Positions 45,779 through 55,292 are shown, counted from the first letter of the stretch. The stretch is 64,000 nucleotides of DNA from Simplicispira hankyongi (GCF_003570885.1 NZ_QXJC01000011.1:1-64000), one strand, 5' to 3'. Made by a program: numbers and translations. The notes: generated from the sequence alone by a model not told the origin.

Positions 45779-47299
45779 TCAGCCCTCTGTGTGGGTGAGG
45801 CTCAGGCCCAGTGCGCCGCGCCGACGTAACCAGGGGCTGGGGCGGTAACGCGGGTCGCCATACACGGTTTGCAGGTTGAACAGCACTTCCAGGATATTCG
45901 TCGGTCCCCAACGGTCACCCATGGCGAGTGGCCCGAGTGGATAGCCGAGGCCCAGAGTGACAGCAAGCTCCAGATCGGAGGGGCTGCAAATCGCCTGCTG
46001 GCAGATATCGCTGGCGATGTTCACGATGTGCGCCACCACGCGCTGAGTGACAAAGCCGCCGCTGTCGCGAACGACACTCACGGCCTTGCCATCGCGTGCA
46101 AAGAGGGCATGGGCAGCGTCGCGCATATCCGAGCGCGTGGCCGGGTTGGTGGCCAGCACACGGCGCCGCGTGCTGGCATCGTCGATGAGCATGTCGATGC
46201 CGACGGTGCGCGCCGGGTCCAGCCGCTCCACCACCGCAACCGTGGTGATATCAAAGCCCAGCGGTGCCACAAGACACAAGGCCTGGCTGGACGGTGCTGA
46301 CCCGGTTTCAATGGACGCGCCGAGGTCCTTGAGCAACTGGTAAATCTCGGCACGGCGCGCGGCGCGAGGGGACACCCATACCGCCGGGATCACGTTCACC
46401 GCAGGGGTCGGCGCTTCTGTGGGCACCTGGGCCACCCCTTGCTCGTAGCGGTAGAAACCTTCGCCGCTTTTGCGACCCAGCACGCCTGCGGCGAGGCGCT
46501 GTGCGGTGATCACACTGGGGCGAAACCGGGGTTCTTCGTAGAACTGGTGGTAGATGGATTCCATGACCGGGTGCGACACATCAAGCCCGGTAAGGTCCAT
46601 CAGTTCGAAAGGGCCCAGGCGAAAGCCCACCTGGTCACGCAGAATGCGGTCGACCGTCGCGAAGTCGGCCACACCTTCGGAGACGATACGCAGCGCTTCC
46701 GTACCAAATGCCCGGCCTGCATGGTTCACGATAAAGCCGGGAGTGTCTTGTGCACGCACCGGCGTATGCCCCATGCGCACGGCCAGGTCCGCGAGGGCGT
46801 CACAAGTGCGTGGATCTGTCTTGAGGCCGGGCACCACTTCCACCACCTTCATGCGAGGTGCCGGGTTGAAGAAGTGAAAACCGCAAAAGCGACCCGGGTG
46901 TGCCAGCCTGGCGGCCAACGCCGTGATGGGGAGAGACGAGGTATTGCTCGCCAGCACCGCGTCGGGTGAGACGATAGCTTCGAGCTCAGCCAGCAAGGCG
47001 AGCTTGGCGTCCGTGCGCTCAACAATGGCCTCTACCACCAGATCACAGCTCGCCAGTTCAGGCATCTGATCGGCTGCGGAAAGCTGGGTTTGCCACCTGG
47101 AGGCTGTCTCCGCCGTGCATTTGCCCGTGGCCGCCATGCGCTGCCAATGTGCGGCTATGGCGGTGGTACCGCTTTGTGCAATCCCCGGGCGTATGTCGAG
47201 CAACAAAACGGTGCAGCCAGCCTGCGCCGCAAGCTGTGCAATGCCTTGGCCCATGGCGCCAGCGCCCACGATACCGACACGTGAAATTTGCTTTTTCAT
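45779..47299 (-). CDS. 3-hydroxyacyl-CoA dehydrogenase (PaaH-like)
   Basis: 506 residues from ATG 47299. The NAD site is VGIVGAGAMGQGIAQ, followed by ASNTSSLPITALAA, the catalytic His in GFHFFNPAPRMKVVEV, and two C-terminal helical repeats with GFIVNHAGR and GFVTQRVVAH. This two-repeat form matches PaaH-type enzymes. It oxidises 3-hydroxyacyl-CoA with NAD. It is first in the operon and divergent from the FimV-like gene 70 bases away. Confidence 0.92.
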   Translation of the reverse strand: MKKQISRVGIVGAGAMGQGIAQLAAQAGCTVLLLDIRPGIAQSGTTAIAAHWQRMAATGKCTAETASRWQTQLSAADQMPELASCDLVVEAIVERTDAKLALLAELEAIVSPDAVLASNTSSLPITALAARLAHPGRFCGFHFFNPAPRMKVVEVVPGLKTDPRTCDALADLAVRMGHTPVRAQDTPGFIVNHAGRAFGTEALRIVSEGVADFATVDRILRDQVGFRLGPFELMDLTGLDVSHPVMESIYHQFYEEPRFRPSVITAQRLAAGVLGRKSGEGFYRYEQGVAQVPTEAPTPAVNVIPAVWVSPRAARRAEIYQLLKDLGASIETGSAPSSQALCLVAPLGFDITTVAVVERLDPARTVGIDMLIDDASTRRRVLATNPATRSDMRDAAHALFARDGKAVSVVRDSGGFVTQRVVAHIVNIASDICQQAICSPSDLELAVTLGLGYPLGPLAMGDRWGPTNILEVLFNLQTVYGDPRYRPSPWLRRRGALGLSLTHTEG

Positions 47300-47369
47300 T
47301 GTTTGATTATCCCGTTCGCGTAAATACTGCAATCTATGCAAGAATTACCTGAAGCAAATTGAAAAAAAA

Positions 47370-49448
47370 GTGAGACTTCGCAATCTTCTACTAGCCGTCT
47401 CGATGGGGGTCGCGGCGAGCGGTGCAGCGGCACTGTCCCTTGGCAATCCCCAGGGCACGGTGGTGCTGGGTAGGCCATTGGACCTCGTGTTCGACGTGCA
47501 CACCGATGGCGCGCAGTTGGCAGATGCCTGCATCAGCGCGGACGTGACGGCTGGGGACACACCGCTCTCACGCAGCCAAATTCTGGTGTCTCCCGTTGCC
47601 CCGAGGGAGGGGCGTGCCACGGCCATCCGTGTCCAGAGCACACAACCGATCAATGAGCCCGTGCTGAGTGTGCGGCTTGCCGCCGGCTGTTCGGGCAGCG
47701 TGGTGCGTACCTATACCGTATTGGCCTATCCGGAAACCTCTTTGAGTGCTCGCCAGTTGGCTGCTGCAAGCTTGGCAAACATGCCCCAACAGCCTGCCGC
47801 AGGTCTCTCAGGGCCTTCCGGGCGGGCACAAGCTTCGGGTGGCATGCCGGGTCGCCGCACCAAGGCAGTTGCAGAAGCACCCCAGAAGTCTGTGAAGCGA
47901 CCTAAGCATGGCCGAGCGGGCCACCAAGCTGCCGTGCCCAAGGCAGCGGAAGACTCGGGACGCTCACGCTTGGTCATGGAACCTTTGTCCGATTGGCTGG
48001 AAGCGCCTTCCGTATTGCGGGCTTCTCCAGAGATTGCAACGCTGTCGCCCGCGTCTCCGGTGCAGCGCGAAGAAGCTGCTGCACGCTGGCGGGCGCTGAA
48101 CATGCAGCCGCAAGAGCTGTTGCAGGAGGCGGCGCGCCAGGTTGCACAGGAAACCGAATTGGCCAAGCAGCACGCCCAGGCCGAGCGCGACAAGGCAGCT
48201 GCGCTACAGGTTCAACAGGCATTGCAACAACGGGTGGCTGAGCGTTTCTCTGCACAGGTTGTCTATGTCCTCAGCGCGTTGCTGCTCTTGCTTGCGGGGG
48301 CGCTGCTATGGATGTGGACGCGGCTTCGCCGGCCGGCGCCTGGCGGTGAGCGCTCCTGGGCGCAGGCGGTTGTGCAAAATGCGGAGGCCGCTTCGGCAAG
48401 TGCTGCCAGCACTGCGGCTCAGGTGGCGTCCGTGCGGGCACCTGTGCATGCTGAGCACTCACTGCGCGTGCGGCCCACTGAGCCAGAGCTTTTGCCATCG
48501 GGCATGCTGCCCATTGAGTTCGGACATTTGCAGGAGACCGGGTCGGTGGAGCAGGTCGAGCCCGTGACGCCTGCCACGTCCGATGCGCCTGCACCCGTCG
48601 CTGCGGTGGTGAACCCGGAAGATTTGTTCGATCTGCAGCAGCAGGCAGAGTTTTTCGTTTCCGTTGGAGAGCACGACCAAGCCATTGATGTGATGAAAAA
48701 ACACATTGAGGCCAATCAGACGTCCTCGCCCCTGGCATACCTTGAATTGTTGCGCCTGTACCGGTCACTGAGCCGGATTGAGCAGTTCAATGCGCTGCGT
48801 ACGCAGTTTCACCGCTATTTCAACGCGCAGGTGCCCGAATTTGCCGCATTCTCTCGCCAGGGAAAGACGCTGTTTGCCTACCCCGAGGTGCTGGCGCGGA
48901 TCGAGGCCTTGTGGTGCGATCCGTCCGTAGTGCCCTTGCTGCAGGAATTGCTCTTTCGAGGCCAAGCGAGCGAGCAGCAGCGCTTCGATTTGCCTGCTTA
49001 CGACGACCTCTTGTTGCTGCACGCGGTGGCGCGCACAACGCCTGCTGCCACGCGCGGCATTTCCAGCTCACGCATTCGCACGACGCCGCTGGAGCCCACG
49101 GATTGGGAAACGCCTCAGGCAGAGTTGATTGAGCCCACCGCCGCTCCCGCCAGCAATCTGATGGAGTTTGAGCACGATTGGGCCTTCGAGACCCCTGGGG
49201 ACCGTCCGGCCGATCCGGCAGCGGCGGCCGGCAGCACAGCGCTTGATCTCGACCTGAGCGACGTGGCGCACCTGGACGCTCTATCCGAGCAAGCCGAGAG
49301 CAGTGCGCCTCTGCCCTTTCTGACGCAGGACGAATTGCCCCCCGTTCCCACCACAGCACCGCCAGCGCCCGATCAACCGGTCGGGTTTGGCAGCAACAGC
49401 GACCGCTTCGAGGCGCGGGTCGACCCCGACACACGCAAGCCGCGCTGA
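47370..49448 (+). CDS. fimV: FimV-like pole-organising protein
   Basis: 692 residues. A signal peptide covers ~1-22 (LLLAVSMGVAASGAAA), followed by the FimV N-terminal beta domain LSLGNPQGTVVLGRPLDLVF, a low-complexity Ala/Pro linker and a coiled coil (~240-295). A single membrane segment (~296-318, VLSALLLLLAGALLWMW) leads to a cytosolic part with a TPR-like block (~412-500). FimV/HubP proteins mark the cell pole and support type IV pili. GTG 47370 is the first start and its ribosome-binding site is weak. It is shorter than Pseudomonas FimV. Confidence 0.8.
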   Translation: MRLRNLLLAVSMGVAASGAAALSLGNPQGTVVLGRPLDLVFDVHTDGAQLADACISADVTAGDTPLSRSQILVSPVAPREGRATAIRVQSTQPINEPVLSVRLAAGCSGSVVRTYTVLAYPETSLSARQLAAASLANMPQQPAAGLSGPSGRAQASGGMPGRRTKAVAEAPQKSVKRPKHGRAGHQAAVPKAAEDSGRSRLVMEPLSDWLEAPSVLRASPEIATLSPASPVQREEAAARWRALNMQPQELLQEAARQVAQETELAKQHAQAERDKAAALQVQQALQQRVAERFSAQVVYVLSALLLLLAGALLWMWTRLRRPAPGGERSWAQAVVQNAEAASASAASTAAQVASVRAPVHAEHSLRVRPTEPELLPSGMLPIEFGHLQETGSVEQVEPVTPATSDAPAPVAAVVNPEDLFDLQQQAEFFVSVGEHDQAIDVMKKHIEANQTSSPLAYLELLRLYRSLSRIEQFNALRTQFHRYFNAQVPEFAAFSRQGKTLFAYPEVLARIEALWCDPSVVPLLQELLFRGQASEQQRFDLPAYDDLLLLHAVARTTPAATRGISSSRIRTTPLEPTDWETPQAELIEPTAAPASNLMEFEHDWAFETPGDRPADPAAAAGSTALDLDLSDVAHLDALSEQAESSAPLPFLTQDELPPVPTTAPPAPDQPVGFGSNSDRFEARVDPDTRKPR

Positions 49449-49545
49449 TGGTCGTTGGCCCCTTTGGGCATGGGTGCAAGACCACCGGTAGCGAGGGCAC
49501 CTGTTTTTATCTGCCCACAGTGCGTACGCTGGGTGTGCGAAAAAC

Positions 49546-49610
49546 GCTCTTATTTATATAGCTTAAACGCTATGCTTGATAAGCGCTAGGGCCTGTTTTC
49601 TTCTTAAATT
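49546..49610 (+). repeat. Palindromic element copy D
   Basis: GCTCTTATTTATATAGCTTAAACGCTATGCTTGATAAGCGCTAGGGCCTGTTTT, ending CTTAAATT, here given in blocks: left arm 49546-49563, core 49566-49590, tail 49591-49610. It lies between convergent genes, and the TAA stop of the minus-strand hydrolase (49604-49606) is part of the tail. Confidence 0.8.
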
Positions 49611-50437
49611 CTATCGTGGCGATCCACTAGAAAATCGCGCAGCGCCGCCAGCGTTTCCTCCGGCGCTTCGGTCATTTCGTTGTGCCCCACGGGCAGCATG
49701 CGCACGGTTACCGTTTTGCCGGCTTGTTTTGCAGCGGCCACCAAAATCTGAGCTGCCTTGGGTGTCGTCATCTGGTCCTGCGCACCGAGCACGAACAGCA
49801 CGGGGCATTCCACGTTCACTATGGCCGCCTCGCCCCCGGCATACTGATCGCATGCCATGAACCCTCGGTGAAAGACATTCACCTCGGGATTGCTGGCCAA
49901 CACCCGCCGACCCAGCGCCATCTGGGCGCCAAAGACCCAGGTTCCTGGCCCGAGTGCCGAGGGTGGCGCGCACAAGGTGCTGCGGGAGTACACGTTGACC
50001 ATGCGCAGCGCTGTCTCTGGGGCATTCAGGGCCGCGTCCAGTAGGGCAGGCGACACTTTCATGGGCCACGCCGTTCCCACCAGGGCGAGATGCGTGGCGC
50101 GCGCTTTCATGCGGCTTGCCGCCTCTAGCGCAATCAGCGAGCCCCAGCTGTGCCCGACCAAGGCGGCACGCTCCACCCCCAGGGCGTCGAGCAAGGCGAT
50201 GATGAAATCCGCCGCTTCCTCCACGCTTTGGGGGGCCGCGCCGGCGCTGCGGCAATGGCCGGGCAAATCGACTGCCAGCACGTTCCAGCCATGGTTGGCC
50301 AGCCAGCGGCTCTGCATGGCCCAGACGCTGTGGTCGTTGAGCACGCCGTGGATCAAGACGGCGGTGGGTAGAGTCGGGTCGAAGCTGCGCCCGCCGGTGT
50401 AGCAATAGGTGTCGTGTCCGTTGACTGGCAAGCGCAT
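49604..50437 (-). CDS. Alpha/beta-hydrolase
   Basis: 277 residues, alpha/beta-hydrolase fold. The oxyanion region is LIHGVLNDHSVWAMQ, the nucleophile Ser sits in LVGHSWGSLIAL, the acid is likely in VLGAQDQMTTP, and the His in LPVGHNEMTEAP. The substrate is unknown. It starts two bases after the MetY-type gene, so the two are probably cotranscribed. Its last codons and stop (DRI-TAA) fall inside the tail of repeat copy D. Confidence 0.87.
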   Translation of the reverse strand: MRLPVNGHDTYCYTGGRSFDPTLPTAVLIHGVLNDHSVWAMQSRWLANHGWNVLAVDLPGHCRSAGAAPQSVEEAADFIIALLDALGVERAALVGHSWGSLIALEAASRMKARATHLALVGTAWPMKVSPALLDAALNAPETALRMVNVYSRSTLCAPPSALGPGTWVFGAQMALGRRVLASNPEVNVFHRGFMACDQYAGGEAAIVNVECPVLFVLGAQDQMTTPKAAQILVAAAKQAGKTVTVRMLPVGHNEMTEAPEETLAALRDFLVDRHDRI

Positions 50438-50439
50438 GC

Positions 50440-51741
50440 TCAGGCTCCCGCTTTTTCTGCGGCCTTCAGGGCGCGCTTGAGGTCGTCTATCAAATCGTCC
50501 ACGTCTTCCAGGCCGATGGACAGGCGAATCGTTCCTTGGGTGATGCCAGCAGCGTTCAGTGCTTCGTCGCTGAGGCGGAAGTGCGTAGTACTGGCGGGGT
50601 GAATGACCAGGCTGCGGCAGTCGCCCACGTTGGCTAGGTGGCTGAAAATTTTCAATGCTTCAATGAACTTCTTCCCTTGCTCGCGTGAGCCCTTGAGGTC
50701 GAAGCTGAAGACGGAGCCGGCGCCCCGCGGCAGCAGCCGCTGCGCCAATTGGTGGCTGGGGTGCGAGGGCAGCATCGGGTGGCCGACACGCGCCACAAAA
50801 GGGTGGCTTGCCAGGAACTCCACCACGCGCTCCGTGTTGCGCATGTGCTGCTGCATGCGCAGCGGCAGGGTTTCGATGCCTTGCAAAATCAGCCAGGCGG
50901 TGTGCGGGCTGATGCAGGCGCCGAAGTCGCGCAAGCCCTCGCGGCGCGCGCGCAACAAAAACGGACCGACTGTGCTTTCCTCGGCGAACACCATGCCGTG
51001 AAAGCCGTCGTAAGGCTCGGTCAGCTCGGGGTAGCGGCCAGAGCCTTCCCAGTCGAAACTGCCGCCATCCACCAGCACGCCGCCTATCACCGTGCCGTGC
51101 CCGCTGAGGAACTTGGTGGCGGAGTGGTACACGATGTCGGCCCCGTGTTCAAAAGGCTTCATCAGCCAGGGGGTTGTGAACGTGGAATCAACCAGCAATG
51201 GGACGCCAGCCTCGTGGGCGATGGCGCTCACGGTCGGAATGTCGAGCACGTCGAGGCCTGGATTGCCCACGGTCTCGCCAAACAGCAGGCGCGTATTGGG
51301 GCGGATGGCGGCGCGCCAGGCGTCCACATCGCCGGCCGGTACAAAGCTCGTTTCGATCCCGAAGCGGCGCAAGGTGTAATGCAAAAGATTCTGGGAGCCG
51401 CCATACAGCGCGCTGCTGGCAACGATGTGCGAGCCCGCGCCCATCAAAGTGGCAATGGCCAGATGCAGGGCTGCTTGCCCGCTGGCGGTGGCCAGAGCCC
51501 CCACGCCGCCTTCCAGGGCCGCCATGCGCTGCTCCAGTACGGCCGTGGTGGGATTGCTGATGCGCGAGTACACGTGGCCGCCGCGTTCCATGTTGAACAG
51601 CGAAGCCGCGTGGTCGCTGGAGTCAAAAACGAAAGACGTGGTGAGGTGAATGGGAACAGCGCGTGCGCCGGTGGCAGGGTCGGGTATGGCGCCTGCGTGC
51701 AGGGCCAGGGTGTCGAAGCCAGGGTCGGCGTAACCGGGCAT
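50440..51741 (-). CDS. metY: O-acetylhomoserine sulfhydrylase-type PLP enzyme
   Basis: 433 residues of the Cys/Met gamma-family. The N-terminus GFDTLALHAGAIPDPATGARAVP, the PLP-phosphate region ASGQAALHLA and the Schiff-base Lys in YHSATKFLSGHG are present. The length and extra segment after the Lys fit MetY, which makes homocysteine from O-acetylhomoserine and sulfide; O-succinylhomoserine use (MetZ) is the alternative. ATG 51741 has GGAGACCC upstream. The frame extends upstream through the divergent CBS gene's leader without a start signal. Confidence 0.9.
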   Translation of the reverse strand: MPGYADPGFDTLALHAGAIPDPATGARAVPIHLTTSFVFDSSDHAASLFNMERGGHVYSRISNPTTAVLEQRMAALEGGVGALATASGQAALHLAIATLMGAGSHIVASSALYGGSQNLLHYTLRRFGIETSFVPAGDVDAWRAAIRPNTRLLFGETVGNPGLDVLDIPTVSAIAHEAGVPLLVDSTFTTPWLMKPFEHGADIVYHSATKFLSGHGTVIGGVLVDGGSFDWEGSGRYPELTEPYDGFHGMVFAEESTVGPFLLRARREGLRDFGACISPHTAWLILQGIETLPLRMQQHMRNTERVVEFLASHPFVARVGHPMLPSHPSHQLAQRLLPRGAGSVFSFDLKGSREQGKKFIEALKIFSHLANVGDCRSLVIHPASTTHFRLSDEALNAAGITQGTIRLSIGLEDVDDLIDDLKRALKAAEKAGA

Positions 51742-51806
51742 GAAGGGTCTCCAATGCAATCGTGGATGGGCGTGTGCGGCATTGTGGGCTATATTTATGA
51801 GGCCGC

Positions 51807-51828
51807 GCAGCAACACAGAGCTTGCTGC
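51807..51828. promoter_or_regulatory. Dyad between metY and the CBS gene
   Basis: GCAGCAA-8 bases-TTGCTGC in the 106-base divergent region. It could be an operator for either gene or a leader hairpin of the CBS mRNA. Confidence 0.35.
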
Positions 51829-51847
51829 ACACAGCGAGGAACCCCCC

Positions 51848-52321
51848 ATGAAAGTCAGCGACATCTTGCGTGTGAAGGGCAATACGCTCTACACCGCCCA
51901 CCCTGCCGAACCACTTGCGGACGCCGTGCGCGTGATGTCGGAGCGGGACATCGGTTCGCTGGTGGTCATGGAGCATGGTGACTTGGTGGGCATGCTCACC
52001 TTCCGCGAAGTCATCCAGGCGCTGGTGCGCAATGGCGGCGCCGTGGGCACGATGCTGGTGCGTACGGCCATGGACGACCACCCGCTGACCTGTACCAATG
52101 CGACCGATATGGACGAAGTACGCCGCATGATGCTCGAACGCCACGCGCGCTACATGCCGGTCATGGACAACCGCATGCTGATGGGAGTCATCAGCTTCTA
52201 CGACGTTGCCAAGGCCGTGGTGGACAGCCAGAATTTCGAAAACAAAATGCTCAAGGCCTATATCCGCGATTGGCCCGAGGGCGAGGACAGCGATACGCCC
52301 GGCGCCGCTGCCGGGAAGTAA
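51848..52321 (+). CDS. Twin CBS-domain protein
   Basis: 157 residues consisting of two CBS domains (~8-60 and ~73-130), starting MKVSDILRVKGNTLYTAHP. CBS pairs bind adenosyl ligands such as AMP, ATP or SAM and regulate partner proteins. No effector domain is attached. GAGGAA precedes ATG 51848. It is divergent from metY and 49 bases upstream of aroC. The partner is unknown. Confidence 0.88.
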   Translation: MKVSDILRVKGNTLYTAHPAEPLADAVRVMSERDIGSLVVMEHGDLVGMLTFREVIQALVRNGGAVGTMLVRTAMDDHPLTCTNATDMDEVRRMMLERHARYMPVMDNRMLMGVISFYDVAKAVVDSQNFENKMLKAYIRDWPEGEDSDTPGAAAGK

Positions 52322-52370
52322 GCTACTTGTGCGGTGCTCGCCCGTGTCGCTGCCCCGATAATGGCGGCCC

Positions 52371-53468
52371 ATGAGCGGCAACACATTCGGCACCCTTTTC
52401 GCAGTCACCAACTTTGGTGAATCCCACGGCCCGGCCATTGGCTGCGTGATCGACGGCTGCCCGCCTGGCATGCCTTTGTGCGAGGCCGACATCCAGGCCG
52501 ACCTGGACCGGCGCCGTCCCGGCACCAGTCGCCACGTCACACAGCGCGCCGAGCCCGATGCGGTGGAAATCCTCTCGGGGGTCTACGAAGGCCTGACCAC
52601 CGGAACGCCGATTGCCCTGCTGATTCGCAACACCGACCAGCGCAGCAAGGACTATGGCGATATCGCCCAGCGCTTTCGCCCTGGACATGCCGACTACACC
52701 TACTGGCACAAGTACGGCGTGCGCGATCCGCGCGGTGGCGGGCGCTCGTCGGCTCGGCTGACGGCGCCCACCGTGGCGGCCGGCGCCGTGGCGCGAAAGT
52801 GGCTGGCCGCGCAGTTCGGCACCCAGGTGCGCGCCTGCATGAGCCAACTGGGCGAGCTCGACATTGGCTTTGAGTCCTGGGAGCACGTGGCGCAGAACCC
52901 GTTTTTTGCTCCAGTGGCCGATGTGCAGCGTTTGGAGGCCTATATGGACGCGCTGCGCAAGGCGGGCGACTCCTGCGGTGCGCGCATCCGCGTGCAGGCC
53001 ACCGGCGTTCCCATTGGGCTGGGCGAACCGATTTACGACAAGCTCGACGCCGACATTGCCTGGGCCATGATGGGCTTGAACGCCGTCAAGGGCGTGGAAA
53101 TCGGCGCCGGTTTTGCCAGCGCCGCGCAGCGGGGCACCGTGCATGGCGATTCGCTCTCACCCGAGGGCTTTCGCAGCAACCATGCGGGTGGGGTGCTGGG
53201 CGGCATCAGCACGGGGCAGGACATCGAGGTGCAGATCGCCATCAAGCCAACCAGTTCGATCTTGAGCCCACGCGAATCCATCGACACAGCCGGGCAGTCG
53301 GTCCAGGTCAGCACCCGCGGCCGCCACGACCCCTGTGTGGGCATACGGGCGGCGCCCATTGCCGAGGCACTGCTGGCGCTGGTGCTGATGGACCATGCCC
53401 TGCGCCACCGCGCGCAGTGCGGCGACGTGCACCAAAGCGTGGCGCCGATTGCAGCCGAAGCCCCTTGA
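52371..53468 (+). CDS. aroC: Chorismate synthase
   Basis: 365 residues. It converts EPSP to chorismate with reduced FMN, the last common step of aromatic synthesis. Family blocks are [35 protein letters not shown]-type ([15 protein letters not shown]), [12 protein letters not shown] and the C-terminal [18 protein letters not shown] with the conserved Arg and His. The length is standard. Confidence 0.96.
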   Translation: MSGNTFGTLFAVTNFGESHGPAIGCVIDGCPPGMPLCEADIQADLDRRRPGTSRHVTQRAEPDAVEILSGVYEGLTTGTPIALLIRNTDQRSKDYGDIAQRFRPGHADYTYWHKYGVRDPRGGGRSSARLTAPTVAAGAVARKWLAAQFGTQVRACMSQLGELDIGFESWEHVAQNPFFAPVADVQRLEAYMDALRKAGDSCGARIRVQATGVPIGLGEPIYDKLDADIAWAMMGLNAVKGVEIGAGFASAAQRGTVHGDSLSPEGFRSNHAGGVLGGISTGQDIEVQIAIKPTSSILSPRESIDTAGQSVQVSTRGRHDPCVGIRAAPIAEALLALVLMDHALRHRAQCGDVHQSVAPIAAEAP

Positions 53469-53472
53469 ATTC

Positions 53473-53537
53473 GCTATAGAAAAAATAGCTTCTAGCGCTT
53501 ACTGGATAAGCGCTAGAGGCCAAAAAACCTTAAAATT
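53473..53537 (+). repeat. Palindromic element copy A (best preserved)
   Basis: Left arm GCTATAGAAAAAATAGCT (53473-53490); core TAGCGCTTA-CTGGA-TAAGCGCTA (53493-53515); then GAGGCC, a run of six A and CTTAAAATTTT. It lies in the 101-base gap between convergent aroC and nrdR. Read on the minus strand the core stem is followed within a few bases by six T, so it may terminate nrdR. Confidence 0.88.
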
Positions 53538-53569
53538 TTCGCACTCTTGAGCGCGGGGCAAGCGCTGGC

Positions 53570-54019
53570 TCAGCGCCGCACCTCGTCCACCAGGTGCTTG
53601 AACTCGTCGATGTCCTCGAAGCTGCGGTACACGCTGGCGTAGCGGATGTAGGCCACCTGATCGAGCTTCTTGAGTTCGCGCATGACCAGTTCGCCAATGC
53701 GGCTGGACGCGATCTCGCGCTGCCCCAGGCTGAGGAGCTGTTCTTCGATGCGTTCTATGGCCGCGTCCACCTGCGTCGTGCTTACCGGGCGCTTGCGCAG
53801 CGCAATGGCAAACGAGCCGAGCAGCTTGGCATGGGCGTACTCGGTGCGTCGCCCGTCTTTCTTGACGACGACAGGAAAGCTGACTTCAGGCTTCTCGTAG
53901 GTCGTGAAGCGCTTGCCACAGGCCAGGCAGCGGCGCCGGCGGCGGATGAAGTCGCCGTCTTCCGCGACCCGCGTCTCGGCCACCTGGGTGTCGAGATGGC
54001 CGCAGAAGGGGCACTTCAT
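53570..54019 (-). CDS. nrdR: Transcriptional repressor NrdR
   Basis: 149 residues. A zinc ribbon (CPFCG...CLACGKRF) is followed by an ATP-cone domain (~49-139). NrdR senses dATP/ATP and represses ribonucleotide reductase genes; its targets are not in the window. It starts ten bases after glyA, the usual betaproteobacterial order, so it shares the ZTP-controlled transcript. Confidence 0.96.
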   Translation of the reverse strand: MKCPFCGHLDTQVAETRVAEDGDFIRRRRRCLACGKRFTTYEKPEVSFPVVVKKDGRRTEYAHAKLLGSFAIALRKRPVSTTQVDAAIERIEEQLLSLGQREIASSRIGELVMRELKKLDQVAYIRYASVYRSFEDIDEFKHLVDEVRR

Positions 54020-54029
54020 GATCGCCGCT

Positions 54030-55277
54030 TTACCCGCGGTAGACGGGGAACTGGGCCGTCAGCGCGTTCACCTTGGCACGCACGGCAGCCACATGGGCTT
54101 CGTCGCGTGGCTTGTCGAGTACATCGGCGATCAGGTTGGCGGTCAGGCGGGCTTCCTCGTCCTTGAAGCCGCGCGTCGTCATGGCAGGCGTGCCCAGGCG
54201 GATGCCGCTGGTCACCATGGGCTTTTCCGGATCGTTCGGGATGGCGTTCTTGTTGATCGTCATGTGGGCCGATCCCAATACTGCTTCGGCATCCTTTCCG
54301 GTAATGCCCTTGGCACGCAGGTCGACCAGCATCAAGTGGCTCTGCGTGCCACCGCTGACGATGCGCAGCCCGCGCTGCGTCAAGGTTTCGGCCATGATGC
54401 GTGCGTTGACGAGCACCTGCTCCTGGTACTGCTTGAATTCGGGTTGCAGCGCTTCCTTGAAGGCTACCGCCTTGGCCGCAATCACGTGCATCAGCGGGCC
54501 GCCCTGCAGGCCGGGGAAGATGGCGCTGTTGATCGCCTTCTCATGCTGCGCCTTCATCAGAATGACGCCGCCGCGCGGACCGCGCAGGCTTTTGTGGGTG
54601 GTGCTGGTGACGATATCCGCGTGCGGCACGGGGTTGGGATAGACACCAGCGGCAATCAGGCCGGCGTAGTGCGCCATGTCCACCATGAAAATGGCGCCGA
54701 CGTCTTTGGCCACCTTGGCGAAGCGCGCGAAGTCGATGTGCAGGCTGTACGCCGAAGCACCCGCGATGATGAGCTTGGGCTTGGTCTCGTGCGCCTTGCG
54801 TTCCATGGCGTCGTAGTCGATGACCTCGTTGGCGTCGAGCCCGTAGGACACCACGTTGAACCACTTGCCCGACATGTTGAGTGCCATGCCGTGCGTCAAA
54901 TGCCCGCCTTCGGCCAGGCTCATGCCCATGATGGTGTCGCCCGGCTTCAAGAAGGCAAGAAACACCGCTTCGTTGGCCGACGCGCCGCAGTGGGGCTGCA
55001 CGTTGGCCGCTTCGGCGCCAAAAATCTCTTTGATGCGAGCAATGGCCAGCTGCTCGGCGATGTCGACGTACTCGCAGCCACCGTAATAGCGCTTGCCGGG
55101 ATAGCCCTCGGCGTATTTGTTGGTCAGCTGCGTGCCCTGGGCCCACATGACGGCGGGCGAGGCGTAGTTCTCGCTCGCGATCAGTTCGATGTGCTCTTCC
55201 TGGCGCCGGTTTTCGGCCTGAATGGCAGCGAACAGCTCAGGGTCGGTTTGCTCTACGAGAATATTGCGTTGGTACAT
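54030..55277 (-). CDS. glyA: Serine hydroxymethyltransferase
   Basis: 415 residues from ATG 55277 ([19 protein letters not shown]). The PLP Lys lies in [25 protein letters not shown] and GGHLTHG are family blocks. It interconverts serine and glycine with tetrahydrofolate, the main one-carbon source. Its Shine-Dalgarno AGGA lies six bases upstream, inside a predicted riboswitch expression platform. Confidence 0.97.
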   Translation of the reverse strand: MYQRNILVEQTDPELFAAIQAENRRQEEHIELIASENYASPAVMWAQGTQLTNKYAEGYPGKRYYGGCEYVDIAEQLAIARIKEIFGAEAANVQPHCGASANEAVFLAFLKPGDTIMGMSLAEGGHLTHGMALNMSGKWFNVVSYGLDANEVIDYDAMERKAHETKPKLIIAGASAYSLHIDFARFAKVAKDVGAIFMVDMAHYAGLIAAGVYPNPVPHADIVTSTTHKSLRGPRGGVILMKAQHEKAINSAIFPGLQGGPLMHVIAAKAVAFKEALQPEFKQYQEQVLVNARIMAETLTQRGLRIVSGGTQSHLMLVDLRAKGITGKDAEAVLGSAHMTINKNAIPNDPEKPMVTSGIRLGTPAMTTRGFKDEEARLTANLIADVLDKPRDEAHVAAVRAKVNALTAQFPVYRG

Positions 55278-55281
55278 GGCA

Positions 55282-55292
55282 GTCCTGTGAAC
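55282..55292 (-). promoter_or_regulatory. glyA ribosome-binding region, pairing partner
   Basis: GTTCACAGGAC contains the AGGA Shine-Dalgarno of glyA. It is complementary (11 pairs, one bulge) to GTCCTTGTGAAC at 55384-55373 inside the upstream riboswitch, so access to it can depend on riboswitch folding. Confidence 0.55.
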
